Positions 28,101 to 35,369 of a stretch of DNA of 64,000 bases are shown piece by piece; positions within the stretch are counted from its first letter, which is position 1; the number at the start of each line of letters is the position of its first letter. Source of the DNA: a virus. The stretch lies in the IMG/VR virus record IMGVR_UViG_3300027782_000044, positions 1-64,000 of that record. One strand, given 5' to 3'. The notes under the pieces are model-generated. The model worked only from the letters and a program-made list of their open reading frames with translations, searched no databases and was not told the DNA's origin. The position numbers and the translations under genes were made by a program.

Positions 28101-31100
28101 TTTGGGCACCCATGCCCATTCCGCCTCTTACCCTAGTGTCAATTCCTGCGGCTTTTGCAGCCTTTGTGTCATAGATCTTGCCACTTGCATCCATGAACTC
28201 TCTGCGTCTATAGCCATAAGTTCCTACTTTACGACTCTTGACTCCATCTTCTCCAGAGTCTTTCCAAGCGCCAACTGCTCCAACGTTTCCTACACCAGCG
28301 CCTGGGCCAGACATATACATAGGCATCATTTGTCCTGGATATGCGGCAGACAGCCTCTTAGACTGCTCTCTTAAAATTCCTTCTCTAATAGTTCTTGTAG
28401 TTGTTCTTGCAGAGTTTATTCGTTCTTTTGCATAATCTGCATAAGCTGAACTCAGATATTTTCCTGAATTCATAATTCCGTATCTTAATCCTACTGTGCC
28501 TAATTTAATTGAGTCAGTTAAAGATTTAAAAGATTTAGTTATTCCTGCTGGAAGCTGACCAATTTGTGAAAGTCTTAAGGTGTTTATAGCCTGCTGAGAT
28601 TGTCCAGTTTGCGATGCACCAAATGCGTTTCCAAAAACTCCAGCTCCGCCAACATAAGGAATTTGTTGTACTTGCATTTGAGGATTACCCGAAGCTGTAT
28701 ATCCAGATCTAGATACAGGTGTTACTGATCGCTCAGCCTTTAATCTTTCCTGCTGAGCTCTTTTTGCTGGATTTCCTGATACTCTAGATCCATCTTTTTT
28801 ACGTCCATAAGCATATCTACTTCTTTGAACAGGGCCTCCACCAACTGGGCCTCCAGCATTAAGATATTTTGGATTAACGTGCATTGCATGATACTTAGAC
28901 CAATCAACATCCATTCCTTCTTCAAATCTCTTAAGCAATGCATCATAAGGCTTTCTATCTTTTTTAGGAAGAGACTTGATATATGACTTTAATTGTGGAT
29001 ATGCGGCTTCCATCTTTTCTTTAATCTTATCGCCATATTCTTTTGCAGTCATCTTTGCAATAATAGGAGCGGTATCACGAGCAAAATCTTTTCTAGATCC
29101 ACCCTTGACTTGCAACAAGTTTGCCAGCGCCATCTCTTCCATAGAAGGCATAGTTTTTGCAAAATCATCATTCATAGATGCTTTAGCTAGGACCCCACCA
29201 TTACCAACATCTGACAATCTTCTTCCGTGAACATTTGATCTAGACAAATCTTTATTTGCAAGAATCATAGAAGCAATAAATTGATCCAGAACTTCATCTT
29301 GACTAAACTTTCCAGGCACTGATGTATTTGGATTAATGAAGCCTTCATCGTAATCTGACTCTGCTCCAAGAAATCTAGACTTGCCAGTTGGGTCCAGTGG
29401 ATTGCGAATTGATTTTGCAACTTGAACTGGAGTTTCAAGACCTAGGATTCTTCCAATTTCTGTTCCACGCATTTCTGCTGTTAAGCTAGGTTCATTTGGA
29501 ACCGCTTTAAAGAACACCTTTTTCTTTTCTTCGTTTTGATAAACCCCAGCAACTCCAGGAACTGGGAAACTTCTTCCTGTGCTTGGTGTTAGCAAATGAC
29601 TATACGATGCTGGAATATATCCAGCAGGCGTTACAGCTGACATTTCACGAGCTTGCTGCAAAATCTTAAGTTGTTGTGCTGGTGCTAATAGTCTTAGAGC
29701 TGGTGATACAAATCCATAATTTTTTCTGCTTCTTGATATATGACCACCTGGAATCATTCCGCCAGAATTCCATGCTCCCGATACAAGAACTGGTCTTGGA
29801 GGTCTTCCAGCCAATATCCATTTTGATCTTTTTACTGCTGCTTCTAAAAGCATGCCTAAAGAATTTTTTTGATCTTTATTTGCTCTTACTACTCTGCCAG
29901 ATTCCCAGTCAGCCTTGCTTTTAATTTTCCCATCATCTTGTAGTGCTGCATATATATCGTCTACGCTTGCAAACTTGTCCAAACCTGTTTTCTTTAATGC
30001 TATGGCAAGGTTTTCTTTTGCATCTGCTGAACTTAAGTTTAAAACATCTCTTGATAACCCTATAGTTTCAAGTGTGCTCATTACATTATTTATACCAGCA
30101 GGTATTACAGCACCAACCCCCATATAACCACTGGTTGTATACCCAACTAAATCTTTACGTGCAAAATGTGCTTTGTCGTGCAGTCCACCAATAGATGGGG
30201 ACCCATCAGATGCATTTAAAAATGTTGTTGGAGCAATTGCTGCTATAAGATCATGCACTCCAGCAAATTTTTTATTTGCTAGCATTGCTTTTCTAACGTC
30301 ATTTAGTTGCCAGTTTAAAGCTTTGCTACTACTTCTTGGGTATACCGTTTTCCCATCTTTTTCGAAGCCCTCTGCATCTTTAACACGGGGAACCATGCCA
30401 TCTCTTTCTAGTCCCTGGACCTGCTTAATTCTTATTTTTACAAAATTTTCATCGCTTCCGCCAGCTTGAGCCTTAGCCTTATCAAAATTGCTTGTTGCAA
30501 TATTTATAGCTTTATCAATTGGCAACTTATTGTGATAAGATAATTCAGCGGCGTCAAGCATGATCATTCTTACTCTTATATCATCTTCATATCTTGGGTT
30601 ATTAATAAACTTTAGATACTCTCTATACTGTCTCTTAAAGTTTTGTTCTTTCATTCTAGCTTGAGCAGATTTAGACATCTTTTTACCGTATGAATTTACG
30701 CCCTTCATTATCTGCCCGCCAAAACTATATCCGTTATTGGCTGCATCCACTGCTGCATATAGATCAGGCATTCTTTGTATCTGAGGACCAAAGACTGTTT
30801 CCCGTGGAGTAAGTGCTGCTGTTATGCTTCCGCCATCGTTTAAGTAGGTAGATGGAGCCATTGCAACTAATGCAGCATTTGCTGGATCCATTGAGGCTTG
30901 CTGATTTAAAACATATCCGCCTAGAGGAACGCTTCCCAATCTATCATCATAACCAATTGAAGAAGGTCCAGAAACCATAGTCTTGCTTGGACCAAATGAT
31001 TCTATGTCTCCACCGATGTTAAACTTAGGCAGCCTTGTTGTCTGAATACTATATGGTGCTCCAAAAGTTCTAACACCACGTAGTCTTCCAAATTCTTCCA

Positions 31101-33717
31101 TGACAGAAGCATTTGTTTTTTTCTTATAAAGATCTCTTAATGTAAACTGACCATTTGCATCAACAACTGGTTGGTCCATCATAGGAGCTCTTGTTAAATC
31201 AATTCTTCTTCCTCGACCAGCGGCATATGCTGTTACTGCAGAGCCCATATCTGCTTCTATCTGTGCATTAAGTGCAAGTATTCTTGCCTTAGCTTGCTCA
31301 ACTGTTATTTCTGCATTTCTCATTTGTTGCACAATAGATGCTGATTGCGTTGCGGCACTATCTGCAAATCTTTTAGTTATAGGCAGAATATCATCAAATG
31401 TGTCTAGCAGCTCTGCGCTTACAGTTCCACCCATAGCAATTGTCTTTTTGAGCATTGCAACTTCTTGTTCTGTCTGCATTCCTAGTGTTGCCATTAATGC
31501 ATGGAACTTAGCTGCTTCTCCTGGAACAATTCCTGTTGATATTCCCTTTACGCTTGTTAGTCCTTCAATGTTTGGAAGCCTATCGTGCATGTACATTTGA
31601 GGAGTTCTTGATATGCCTCTATTAACTGGGATAGCTCCTGGGACTCCGCCAAATATAGTTGCAGGATTATTTAGATCTCTTGGTCTAATATGAGACATTG
31701 CTCTAGTGTTAGGATCTCCAACATATGGATCGTTAGGGTCTACAACTCTTCTTCCGCCAACCATCACTGGGTTACCAGCAACAGTGCTAACTCCTCCATT
31801 TACTGGAACTGCATTTTTCATTGATGCCGCTTGTAGACTTTGATAATCTAAAACAAGCTTTTGTAACGCATTGTGAAGAACTTGAGCTGCTGCTGCATCT
31901 GAATAAAATGCATTTTCAACCATAAGTGCTGCTTTTTCAGCAGCAATAATTTCTGGAGTAAGCATCTTCCAGCCATTGGCCTTCATAAAGAATGCTCTTA
32001 GTTGAACAACTCCCTTAGTTATATATCCAAAGAAGTTTGCAAGCACACCAGTTAACATAATAAGAGGACCAACCAGTGCTGTAAATCCAGCTAAAAATGT
32101 TAATCCCTTTTTAATTGGGTCAGGCAACTTAGTAAAGAAATCTAAAATCTTTGTAGCTGCGCTTATAAGCTTGGTAGCAACTCCAAGAAACTCTTCTCCA
32201 ACATCTGCAAGCTCTGCTTTAAGGCCTTCTATAGCCCTCTTGTATTTACCAGATGCGGACTCTGTAACCATTTTTAATTCTCGGCTAGCAACTGCTGCTA
32301 AATCTGAAGTGCTTGCTTTCATTAAATCTAAAACTTGAAGAGTCTGGCTACCCTGCTTTCCTAAGTTGTTAAGCAATGCGCTCATTCTTGCAAATTGGAA
32401 CTTACCAAACATTTGCTCCATTGCTCTTGCTTTACTTAATGGATCTAAACCATCAAGAGCTTTCTGCAAATCCATAAGCAAGCCAGTTGTATTTCCAGTA
32501 TTTTTTGCAACCATTCCCATTACATCTATGCCAAAATCTGACATCATGCCAACTGTTTGTTTTGTTGGGTTAATAAGTGATGCTAGACCAGACTTTAAAG
32601 CATTGGCGCCTTCTGATGCGCTAATTCCACCTTCTCTCATTGCAGTTAAATAGAGAGCTAAATCTTTAACACTTCCTCCAAGCTGTTGAATTACTGGTCC
32701 AGCTTTTGGGATAGCCTCTACTAGGTCATTAAGAGTTGTTGAAGTTTGGTTTTCAACTGCGTTGAGAAAGTTAATTGATTCAGTTAGTTGTTGAGTATTT
32801 TGCTTAAAAGCTGTCTGAATAGAAAGAGTTGCTTTCATTGCATCTTGTCTATCTACTTCACCGAGTATTGCTAGTCTTGTTGTTTCTGCAATTGATCCAA
32901 GGAGCTCGTCACCAGTTTGTCCTGTTGCCGCGATATCAGCACCTAGCGCAATAGTTTCTTTAAAAGATGCACCCATTGTCTTAGATAAAACTTTTGCTGT
33001 TTCAACAACTTCTTCTCTAATTGCTCTTAAATCTGAAGCGGATGTAGCTGCAAGACCGCCATAAACTTTTGTTAATCTTACAAGCTCTGCGTCTGCTTCT
33101 CTAAATGCTTTTCCAGCTGCCGCTCCAAACATAGTTAGAGGAACTGTGAGTCCTACGGTAAGCTGTCTACCTGCCCACTGAGTATTTTTACCCCAGTTAA
33201 TTAAAGACCCTGCTCCTTCAGATAATGCACGATTCATAATCTGCATTTCCATGCGAGCTAATTTTCCGCTATTTGCTATTGCATCTAAGCCTCTAGGAAT
33301 CATTACATTGTATTGCATTAAACCTTGAGCATTTCTGCCCAGAGGTTGCAGTACTGAATTTTGAAGCATTACCTGTTCTTTGGCAAGCTCCCTGATCATA
33401 CCCTTTTGAGTTGTAGAGTGCTCTCTAAATGTTTGGAAATAGTTCTTAAGCTTTAGTCTACCAGCATCTAAGTTTTTACCAAATTTATCTACATCAGAAT
33501 TAAGGTTTACAAAGTGGCTGGAGAACTGTCCGCTTCCAGTTAAGGTATCTCTGAATAGATTATTTGCTAATTTTGTTGAAGAAGATATTGCTTTGTTTGA
33601 TGCAAGGAGTTCTCTTTGTAGTTGCTGGAGACTAGCACTAGCCCTGTGTACTTCAGACACAAGGCTAGACAAGTCGGCTTTGGCGACTATACTGGTTACA
33701 ATTTGTTCGTCAGCCAT
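22114..33717 (-). CDS. Giant tape measure protein with embedded enzyme-like modules
   Basis: At 3867 residues this is far longer than common siphovirus tape measures (roughly 700-2000). Residues about 190-450 carry the TP901-type core (FREADAELVRLTKVYGG..., ALGADIAATGQTGDEL..., TAMREGGISASEGANALKSG), and hydrophobic helices follow near 540 and 1860-1980. GPGTGTSDSIPAMLSDGEYVIKAS near 2705 is a motif shared by many tape measures. Between glycine-rich GGPVG linkers sit globular segments: a kinase-like domain (K1404, D1490, N1495), an HExxH peptidase (H3084-H3088, E3157) and a GNAT-like domain (R3558-A3563). Two linker modules (about 2869-2972 and 3287-3396) are duplicates. It sets tail length and is probably ejected at infection; the enzyme readings are motif-based. 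Confidence 0.9.
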   Translation of the reverse strand: MADEQIVTSIVAKADLSSLVSEVHRASASLQQLQRELLASNKAISSSTKLANNLFRDTLTGSGQFSSHFVNLNSDVDKFGKNLDAGRLKLKNYFQTFREHSTTQKGMIRELAKEQVMLQNSVLQPLGRNAQGLMQYNVMIPRGLDAIANSGKLARMEMQIMNRALSEGAGSLINWGKNTQWAGRQLTVGLTVPLTMFGAAAGKAFREADAELVRLTKVYGGLAATSASDLRAIREEVVETAKVLSKTMGASFKETIALGADIAATGQTGDELLGSIAETTRLAILGEVDRQDAMKATLSIQTAFKQNTQQLTESINFLNAVENQTSTTLNDLVEAIPKAGPVIQQLGGSVKDLALYLTAMREGGISASEGANALKSGLASLINPTKQTVGMMSDFGIDVMGMVAKNTGNTTGLLMDLQKALDGLDPLSKARAMEQMFGKFQFARMSALLNNLGKQGSQTLQVLDLMKASTSDLAAVASRELKMVTESASGKYKRAIEGLKAELADVGEEFLGVATKLISAATKILDFFTKLPDPIKKGLTFLAGFTALVGPLIMLTGVLANFFGYITKGVVQLRAFFMKANGWKMLTPEIIAAEKAALMVENAFYSDAAAAQVLHNALQKLVLDYQSLQAASMKNAVPVNGGVSTVAGNPVMVGGRRVVDPNDPYVGDPNTRAMSHIRPRDLNNPATIFGGVPGAIPVNRGISRTPQMYMHDRLPNIEGLTSVKGISTGIVPGEAAKFHALMATLGMQTEQEVAMLKKTIAMGGTVSAELLDTFDDILPITKRFADSAATQSASIVQQMRNAEITVEQAKARILALNAQIEADMGSAVTAYAAGRGRRIDLTRAPMMDQPVVDANGQFTLRDLYKKKTNASVMEEFGRLRGVRTFGAPYSIQTTRLPKFNIGGDIESFGPSKTMVSGPSSIGYDDRLGSVPLGGYVLNQQASMDPANAALVAMAPSTYLNDGGSITAALTPRETVFGPQIQRMPDLYAAVDAANNGYSFGGQIMKGVNSYGKKMSKSAQARMKEQNFKRQYREYLKFINNPRYEDDIRVRMIMLDAAELSYHNKLPIDKAINIATSNFDKAKAQAGGSDENFVKIRIKQVQGLERDGMVPRVKDAEGFEKDGKTVYPRSSSKALNWQLNDVRKAMLANKKFAGVHDLIAAIAPTTFLNASDGSPSIGGLHDKAHFARKDLVGYTTSGYMGVGAVIPAGINNVMSTLETIGLSRDVLNLSSADAKENLAIALKKTGLDKFASVDDIYAALQDDGKIKSKADWESGRVVRANKDQKNSLGMLLEAAVKRSKWILAGRPPRPVLVSGAWNSGGMIPGGHISRSRKNYGFVSPALRLLAPAQQLKILQQAREMSAVTPAGYIPASYSHLLTPSTGRSFPVPGVAGVYQNEEKKKVFFKAVPNEPSLTAEMRGTEIGRILGLETPVQVAKSIRNPLDPTGKSRFLGAESDYDEGFINPNTSVPGKFSQDEVLDQFIASMILANKDLSRSNVHGRRLSDVGNGGVLAKASMNDDFAKTMPSMEEMALANLLQVKGGSRKDFARDTAPIIAKMTAKEYGDKIKEKMEAAYPQLKSYIKSLPKKDRKPYDALLKRFEEGMDVDWSKYHAMHVNPKYLNAGGPVGGGPVQRSRYAYGRKKDGSRVSGNPAKRAQQERLKAERSVTPVSRSGYTASGNPQMQVQQIPYVGGAGVFGNAFGASQTGQSQQAINTLRLSQIGQLPAGITKSFKSLTDSIKLGTVGLRYGIMNSGKYLSSAYADYAKERINSARTTTRTIREGILREQSKRLSAAYPGQMMPMYMSGPGAGVGNVGAVGAWKDSGEDGVKSRKVGTYGYRRREFMDASGKIYDTKAAKAAGIDTRVRGGMGMGAQMGIGMAGSMGAMSLMQQEKVLGMSGMTAGLALMGATTIIPMLPWKTMGSAVKSTTTSVVASIKAFKSVKDAISAVGASASNFVTKFKALGTVLAIVLTGLDVWKKYNNAQQDAAMGLSITADGAEQAGIKYFNLNQYLSDYIEKQKLANAAAQGSKNNSIGMPGIPQSVDEMKKAKEEGKVLKDLIESINRTSSTGELQRLINNQKAQYVAGGLSVEQANSMIYGAIANSKKASQAYKLLADQGFGAIEDKSSAAEFAVGNLVKTINGNKSSFSLWKDNIDFQPSDLLNPISFSTNLFDSYGQTFADANAQKKAVVSGFESMIGIVNAGTQALIGTKNAQGDLIDEFEAYQTMLASTEKNIPEFNIPIGKDTYQTLKEMSPELEKIINEFDTLKSIIAKTKLFTSGISIDLKSIDADLAIKLAGFTAAIGSGIADLTAAGNSENTYGATGKVLKRLQESILATSAASQKAAAVSQRNIQEEIKLIAKKISLIEDEKNKKLESLRATQDASNYALELQKLQIEYADAVARGDVSGAARARINIDQLTSNRQADLAEKAIQDEAARLKAIEQKKIDAKQAAADKKAIAFQNRQDNATSAAAVMDVVKGFKATYDEITALRITNSMMPESEAKRKAEGELVGKLSDLLKKVGAAGTGSSETAKAIRESFAQYFNKDGTIKKVYVESPGSPASTTSGVTSTTITTLNKDILKILDRDVALVSSMATQITGGKGYSIKTMTEEIVAALKGTSKTVYGGKSKDVFGMDMLINTLLPSQQGKINKFAKEKGYKAGQQFTLKESNGILKEFIVLNDGTVKFVKNTSPTYAIGGKVTGPGTGTSDSIPAMLSDGEYVIKASSVAKYGVETLDALNAQRLHKGGPVGHRHGRNLPGSLFKWKSYPEDMPDYWSDGSPSGSPYTQRWGALRYGPAKGKDIWGGTEIPGLRFDGKIANRSDYWHQIAEQPVKYSGPGMGLDKDPMRYAGSGASMSGIGNGVYGAGSWLTFANGGPVGNKNKNGNWFSRFNPVNSISSMLSGMFSFGASKAVNQNVNVQSTMTQQEKDRALLQTAQLLSGYTSAFNLKNSTSPEIAGSQKLGTAADVLGVLPLIGGLSKITKLPGLAAKSKLVTPDINLTPTGPLSSFNAAKYEGKNISAKNMQKFLSDVLGDVSLPAIKEEKLPWNVAGQYVPRFADKSSNYENLLPHILLNSNHKTSGQTAVHETMHHFDFETHNTFKRTLEMLRKSGKYDLADRYESVYVNAEKQQKGLGFATWEDYAIGQKDIDSIAWSNGAAEAFADENTFKAYLNFVNSKSLKDKMLASKIGNTYGPGLGTDNLRGYFKTFRMFEQNALALPLRLNPQFLKGFIDNSPNMPEKTKTIYQMWQEGLQEFNPAAYVSKPEELPNSVQYKKFKDYITSYNLDKAKGYHKGGPVGHKHGNFFSRFNPANVFASITNGMFGFGASKAFNKNISAPKIDQSETDLAALQTAQMLTGYTSAFNLKNKTSPEIFGSQNLGVAADVLGVLPGLGLASKLTRPITKPITSKIAVDAFTPIKVNAKIKETLLGPSALSPYESAMIKAEKLAKAGKFTPIEKLGTVKYEDLLKEARNLTEHTGTFPTPKGDYSFKFKPAQIDQYPPESTFKSGISGIQENMYGNEWVGPMHNIEVYAPDGSVAGNITWDSITGTIRLIGVNHNHRKLGIARFMNEYGASITRIKHSKQRTSDGVGYSEAIGGIMPNMPFISPGKVTLASLVSNAANSRLAALRSKLIPGKPYTPTPYSVPKPSEAQLAYDAQHAARMEKQRLAIKAADQAHYESLMAWRKNPNRTYNSYPFGHGSYVEMIDNKDLLRLMKQGNDVPATWAWENPYLPPIANRAPHSRPGSNIWSENNYGHTSDAAGGYINNTGLNLTNSISTAFSRLGVPQFENGINMVPANMLAMLHKDEAVIPANMNPFNPNASAAVSGSVYNINVELNGTNVTAQDVATQIHREMRLKEMAAGVNRRVGGQ
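22858..23400 (-). other. GNAT-like acetyltransferase module inside the tape measure
   Basis: Residues about 3440-3620. The segment VYAPDGSVAGNITWD...IRLIGVNHNHRKLGIARFMNEYG has the beta4-alpha3 pattern of GNAT enzymes, with R3558-x-x-G3561-I-A as the acetyl-CoA pyrophosphate loop. It is followed by HSKQRTSDGVGYSEAIGG, similar to the end of small phage GNATs. The acceptor is unknown, and the loop lacks the second glycine of the fullest consensus. Confidence 0.5.
23530..23859 (-). repeat. Second copy of the tape-measure linker module
   Basis: Residues about 3287-3396: GGPVGHKHG, then FFSRFNPANVFASITNGMFGFGASK, then LQTAQMLTGYTSAFNLKN, then AADVLGVLPGLG. It aligns block by block with residues about 2869-2972 (nt 24802-25113). 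It introduces the GNAT-like module. Confidence 0.8.
23908..24840 (-). other. HExxH metallopeptidase-like module inside the tape measure
   Basis: Residues about 2960-3270. AVHETMHHFDFETHN gives H3084-E3085-x-x-H3088 (nt 24454-24468), the zinc site of zincin peptidases. E3157 in NGAAEAFAD is a candidate third ligand, in the AxE setting common in gluzincins. It follows the first linker copy and is closed by GGPVGHKHG. It may cleave peptidoglycan peptides, the tape measure itself or a host protein; none is shown. Confidence 0.55.
24802..25113 (-). repeat. First copy of the tape-measure linker module
   Basis: Residues about 2869-2972: GGPVGNKNKNG, then WFSRFNPVNSISSMLSGMFSFGASK, LQTAQLLSGYTSAFNLKN and AADVLGVLPLIGGL. 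The second copy at 23530-23859 matches in the same order. It leads into the peptidase-like module. Confidence 0.8.
28858..29700 (-). other. HipA/PI3K-like kinase module inside the tape measure
   Basis: Residues about 1340-1620. VFFKAVPNE supplies an ATP-binding lysine (K1404). AEMRGTEIGRILGL looks like the helix carrying the partner glutamate. LDQFIASMILANKDLSRSNVHG gives D1490 and N1495, the D+5 N spacing of HipA and phosphoinositide-kinase-like folds. VLAKASMNDDF supplies a possible metal aspartate (D1517 or D1518). All positions of a working kinase are filled, but no structure or search supports it yet. Confidence 0.5.
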
Positions 33718-34384
33718 TAATTACTCCTAGAATATCCTAACCCTGCGCCAATTCCAAATCCAGCTTGTGCTGCGAATGGCCCTTGTAATCCAACAACATC
33801 ATCTGCTGATGCTGTTATACCAAGTGCTCTTCTTTGGATATCTTCAAAGGTAGAACCTTTTTTTTCTTCTTCTACATCATCATCTAATTGTATTCCTTTT
33901 AGTGATGCTGCAAACTTTCTTTGGTTGTGCTCTTTTAGGTTTATCGCTGTTATGGTTTGAACCAACTCTGGCATCGATAAATTTTCTTCTAGCTCTTCAT
34001 AATTCTTCCAGTGTCCCAGAAGAAAAACTTGGCCTTCTAAAGCGGCTAAATCTAGTTCTGACCAGCCAGTACTGCTGCCGCTATCAGGTTTGGGTCGTCC
34101 ATCTTAATTCCTCCGCAAACTTCAAGGATGCGGTTAATTGTTGGAACGTCTAATGCTTCTTCTAGCTTGTCTAGGTCTGCAACTAGATCTGGTAGCTGAG
34201 TTTCTATTGCAACTCCGCATGCTTCTACCAAAATACCAAGTGTTGCAGCTTCGTCTTCTGCGTCTTGAACTTTTTTAATTACTTCCATAAACTTTCGTAG
34301 TTGCTTGATTGATAATGGCTTGAGCTTTACTTTAGCTCCGCTTTGTAGTTCAATCTCTTCTACGTCATATACTGTTGTTGCCAT
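33717..34384 (-). CDS. Tail assembly chaperone, long frameshifted form (222 residues)
   Basis: Joined product of the 110-residue chaperone frame and a second frame that is open down to 33717. Ribosomes slipping -1 at CCCAAAC (34088-34094) leave the first frame after codon 99 and continue with PDSGSSTGWSELDLAALEGQ and onward for 123 residues. The second frame has no credible start of its own, because its first ATG lies far downstream of conserved-looking sequence. Paired G/GT-type chaperones made this way bind the tape measure and recruit tail tube protein in most siphoviruses. It directly precedes the tape measure, ending 1 base inside it. Confidence 0.8.
34052..34384 (-). CDS. Tail assembly chaperone, short form
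   Basis: A 110-residue protein (MATTVYDVEEIELQSGAKVKLKPLSIKQLRKFMEVI...) between major tail protein and tape measure. The N terminus, with a strand pair followed by KPLSIKQLRKF, is typical of phage tail assembly chaperones. A strong Shine-Dalgarno AAGGAGGA precedes the ATG. The unshifted reading ends with VLAGQN and TAG at 34052; it should be the more abundant of the two products. Confidence 0.8.
   Translation of the reverse strand: MATTVYDVEEIELQSGAKVKLKPLSIKQLRKFMEVIKKVQDAEDEAATLGILVEACGVAIETQLPDLVADLDKLEEALDVPTINRILEVCGGIKMDDPNLIAAAVLAGQN
34088..34094 (-). promoter_or_regulatory. -1 programmed frameshift slippery site CCCAAAC
   Basis: In the chaperone frame the codons read GAC CCA AAC, giving the canonical X-XXY-YYZ heptamer C CCA AAC. 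The -1 frame is open from here down to 33717, and the frames differ by exactly -1. I did not identify a convincing downstream pseudoknot by eye. Confidence 0.75.
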
Positions 34385-34412
34385 TGTATCCTCCTTAAGG
34401 ATCGTCTAAATT

Positions 34413-34441
34413 ATTATAGCATAATCATTATAAGGGTACAA
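34413..34441 (-). promoter_or_regulatory. Promoter ahead of the tail chaperone and tape measure
   Basis: Minus strand TTGTAC (34436-34441), a 17-base spacer and TATAAT (34413-34418), with TGC just before the -10 giving an extended -10. It lies right after the terminator at 34446-34471 and 29 bases before the chaperone ATG, leaving room for the AAGGAGGA ribosome site. Confidence 0.7.
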
Positions 34442-34445
34442 CAGC

Positions 34446-34471
34446 AAAGCCCCCAATTTCTTGGGGGCTTT
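34446..34471 (-). terminator. Terminator after the major tail protein gene
   Basis: Perfect 11-bp stem AAAGCCCCCAA / TTGGGGGCTTT with a 4-base GAAA loop on the minus strand, starting 21 bases after the stop codon. The U tract is short (CTTTGCTG), but the GC-rich stem is strong. It would separate abundant tail-tube mRNA from the chaperone/tape-measure transcript. Confidence 0.8.
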
Positions 34472-34491
34472 GATATTAATTATTAATATAA

Positions 34492-35265
34492 TTAAGCTGA
34501 TAGAACACGGTCAATAATTTTACCGTACTCTGAACCAATGTGGCTTGCTTCACCTGATGGGAGAAGACGGAATGTCACTGGGAATGTTGTTGCTGCTGTA
34601 CGAGCCAAAGAGAACTGTGACTGCTCAACAGACAAAACACGACGTGCATAGTATACACGCTCTGTTGTTATATTAGCGCCTGAATCATCTCTTGTTGGAG
34701 CTTGTCCAATTGCAATTAGTTGACGCTCTGTTGGAGCTGCACCTAGTGCGCCTGCTTCCAAGCCTAGTACGTCAACGTCAGAACCCTTTACTAGCGTTGA
34801 TCCCTTTTGTCCAAATACTGCTAGGATATTTTCTAGAGTACCTTCTGCCATTTCTGTTGAAATTTGAACCTGCATAGCAGACTTGAAAAGCTTAGCTGTA
34901 TCGAGCAACTGATCAACAGTTACTGAATCGAATGTTGGCTGGTAGCTGATCTGAAGACCGTTATTTGTGTAACCTACGTTACGATATGCTCCACCCTTTT
35001 TTGGGTTAGATGCTGTAAACGGAGCTGTTGCTTGTGTAGTAGCTGTGTCTACAGATACCTTATTTAATGTATCTGTGTAAGACTCTCCTGCTAAGAATGC
35101 TGGTACGTAACGGTTTTTATCTGCAACGAAAGCATTTTCTGGGGTTGCCCCTGCTTCCATGCTATTATCATAACCATTTACGGTTGAATCTTCTACTGAC
35201 AAAAATAGTGGTGATGCTCCAACAAGAATGTTGCGGGCGTCTCCTGTATTTTGATATGTTGCCAT
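34492..35265 (-). CDS. Major tail (tube) protein
   Basis: A 257-residue protein (MATYQNTGDARNILVGASPLFLSVED...) placed before the tail assembly chaperones, the canonical place for the tube subunit. ALYRNVGYTNNGLQISYQPTFDSVTVDQLLDTAKLF-like content and a C terminus with FPVTFRLLPSGEASHIGSEYGKIID fit the phage tail-tube fold. Start chosen at 35265, with GGAGG 10 bases upstream; an earlier ATG eight codons up would put this site inside the gene. Codon use is rich in C-ending codons and it is followed by its own terminator, both signs of high expression. Confidence 0.8.
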   Translation of the reverse strand: MATYQNTGDARNILVGASPLFLSVEDSTVNGYDNSMEAGATPENAFVADKNRYVPAFLAGESYTDTLNKVSVDTATTQATAPFTASNPKKGGAYRNVGYTNNGLQISYQPTFDSVTVDQLLDTAKLFKSAMQVQISTEMAEGTLENILAVFGQKGSTLVKGSDVDVLGLEAGALGAAPTERQLIAIGQAPTRDDSGANITTERVYYARRVLSVEQSQFSLARTAATTFPVTFRLLPSGEASHIGSEYGKIIDRVLSA

Positions 35266-35369
35266 AATTGTATTGCCTCCTGATTTCATATGAAATTAAT
35301 ATATATATTTTGGCTGGCTAGGCCCTTTCCTCTGTTCTAATTTTACTCTACTATATTATAAAAGGCAAA

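Noticed and set aside
33717-33974. Independent 85-residue gene starting at ATG 33974
   Set aside because: The same frame is open and conserved-looking upstream to the slippery site; it is better read as the second part of the frameshifted chaperone.
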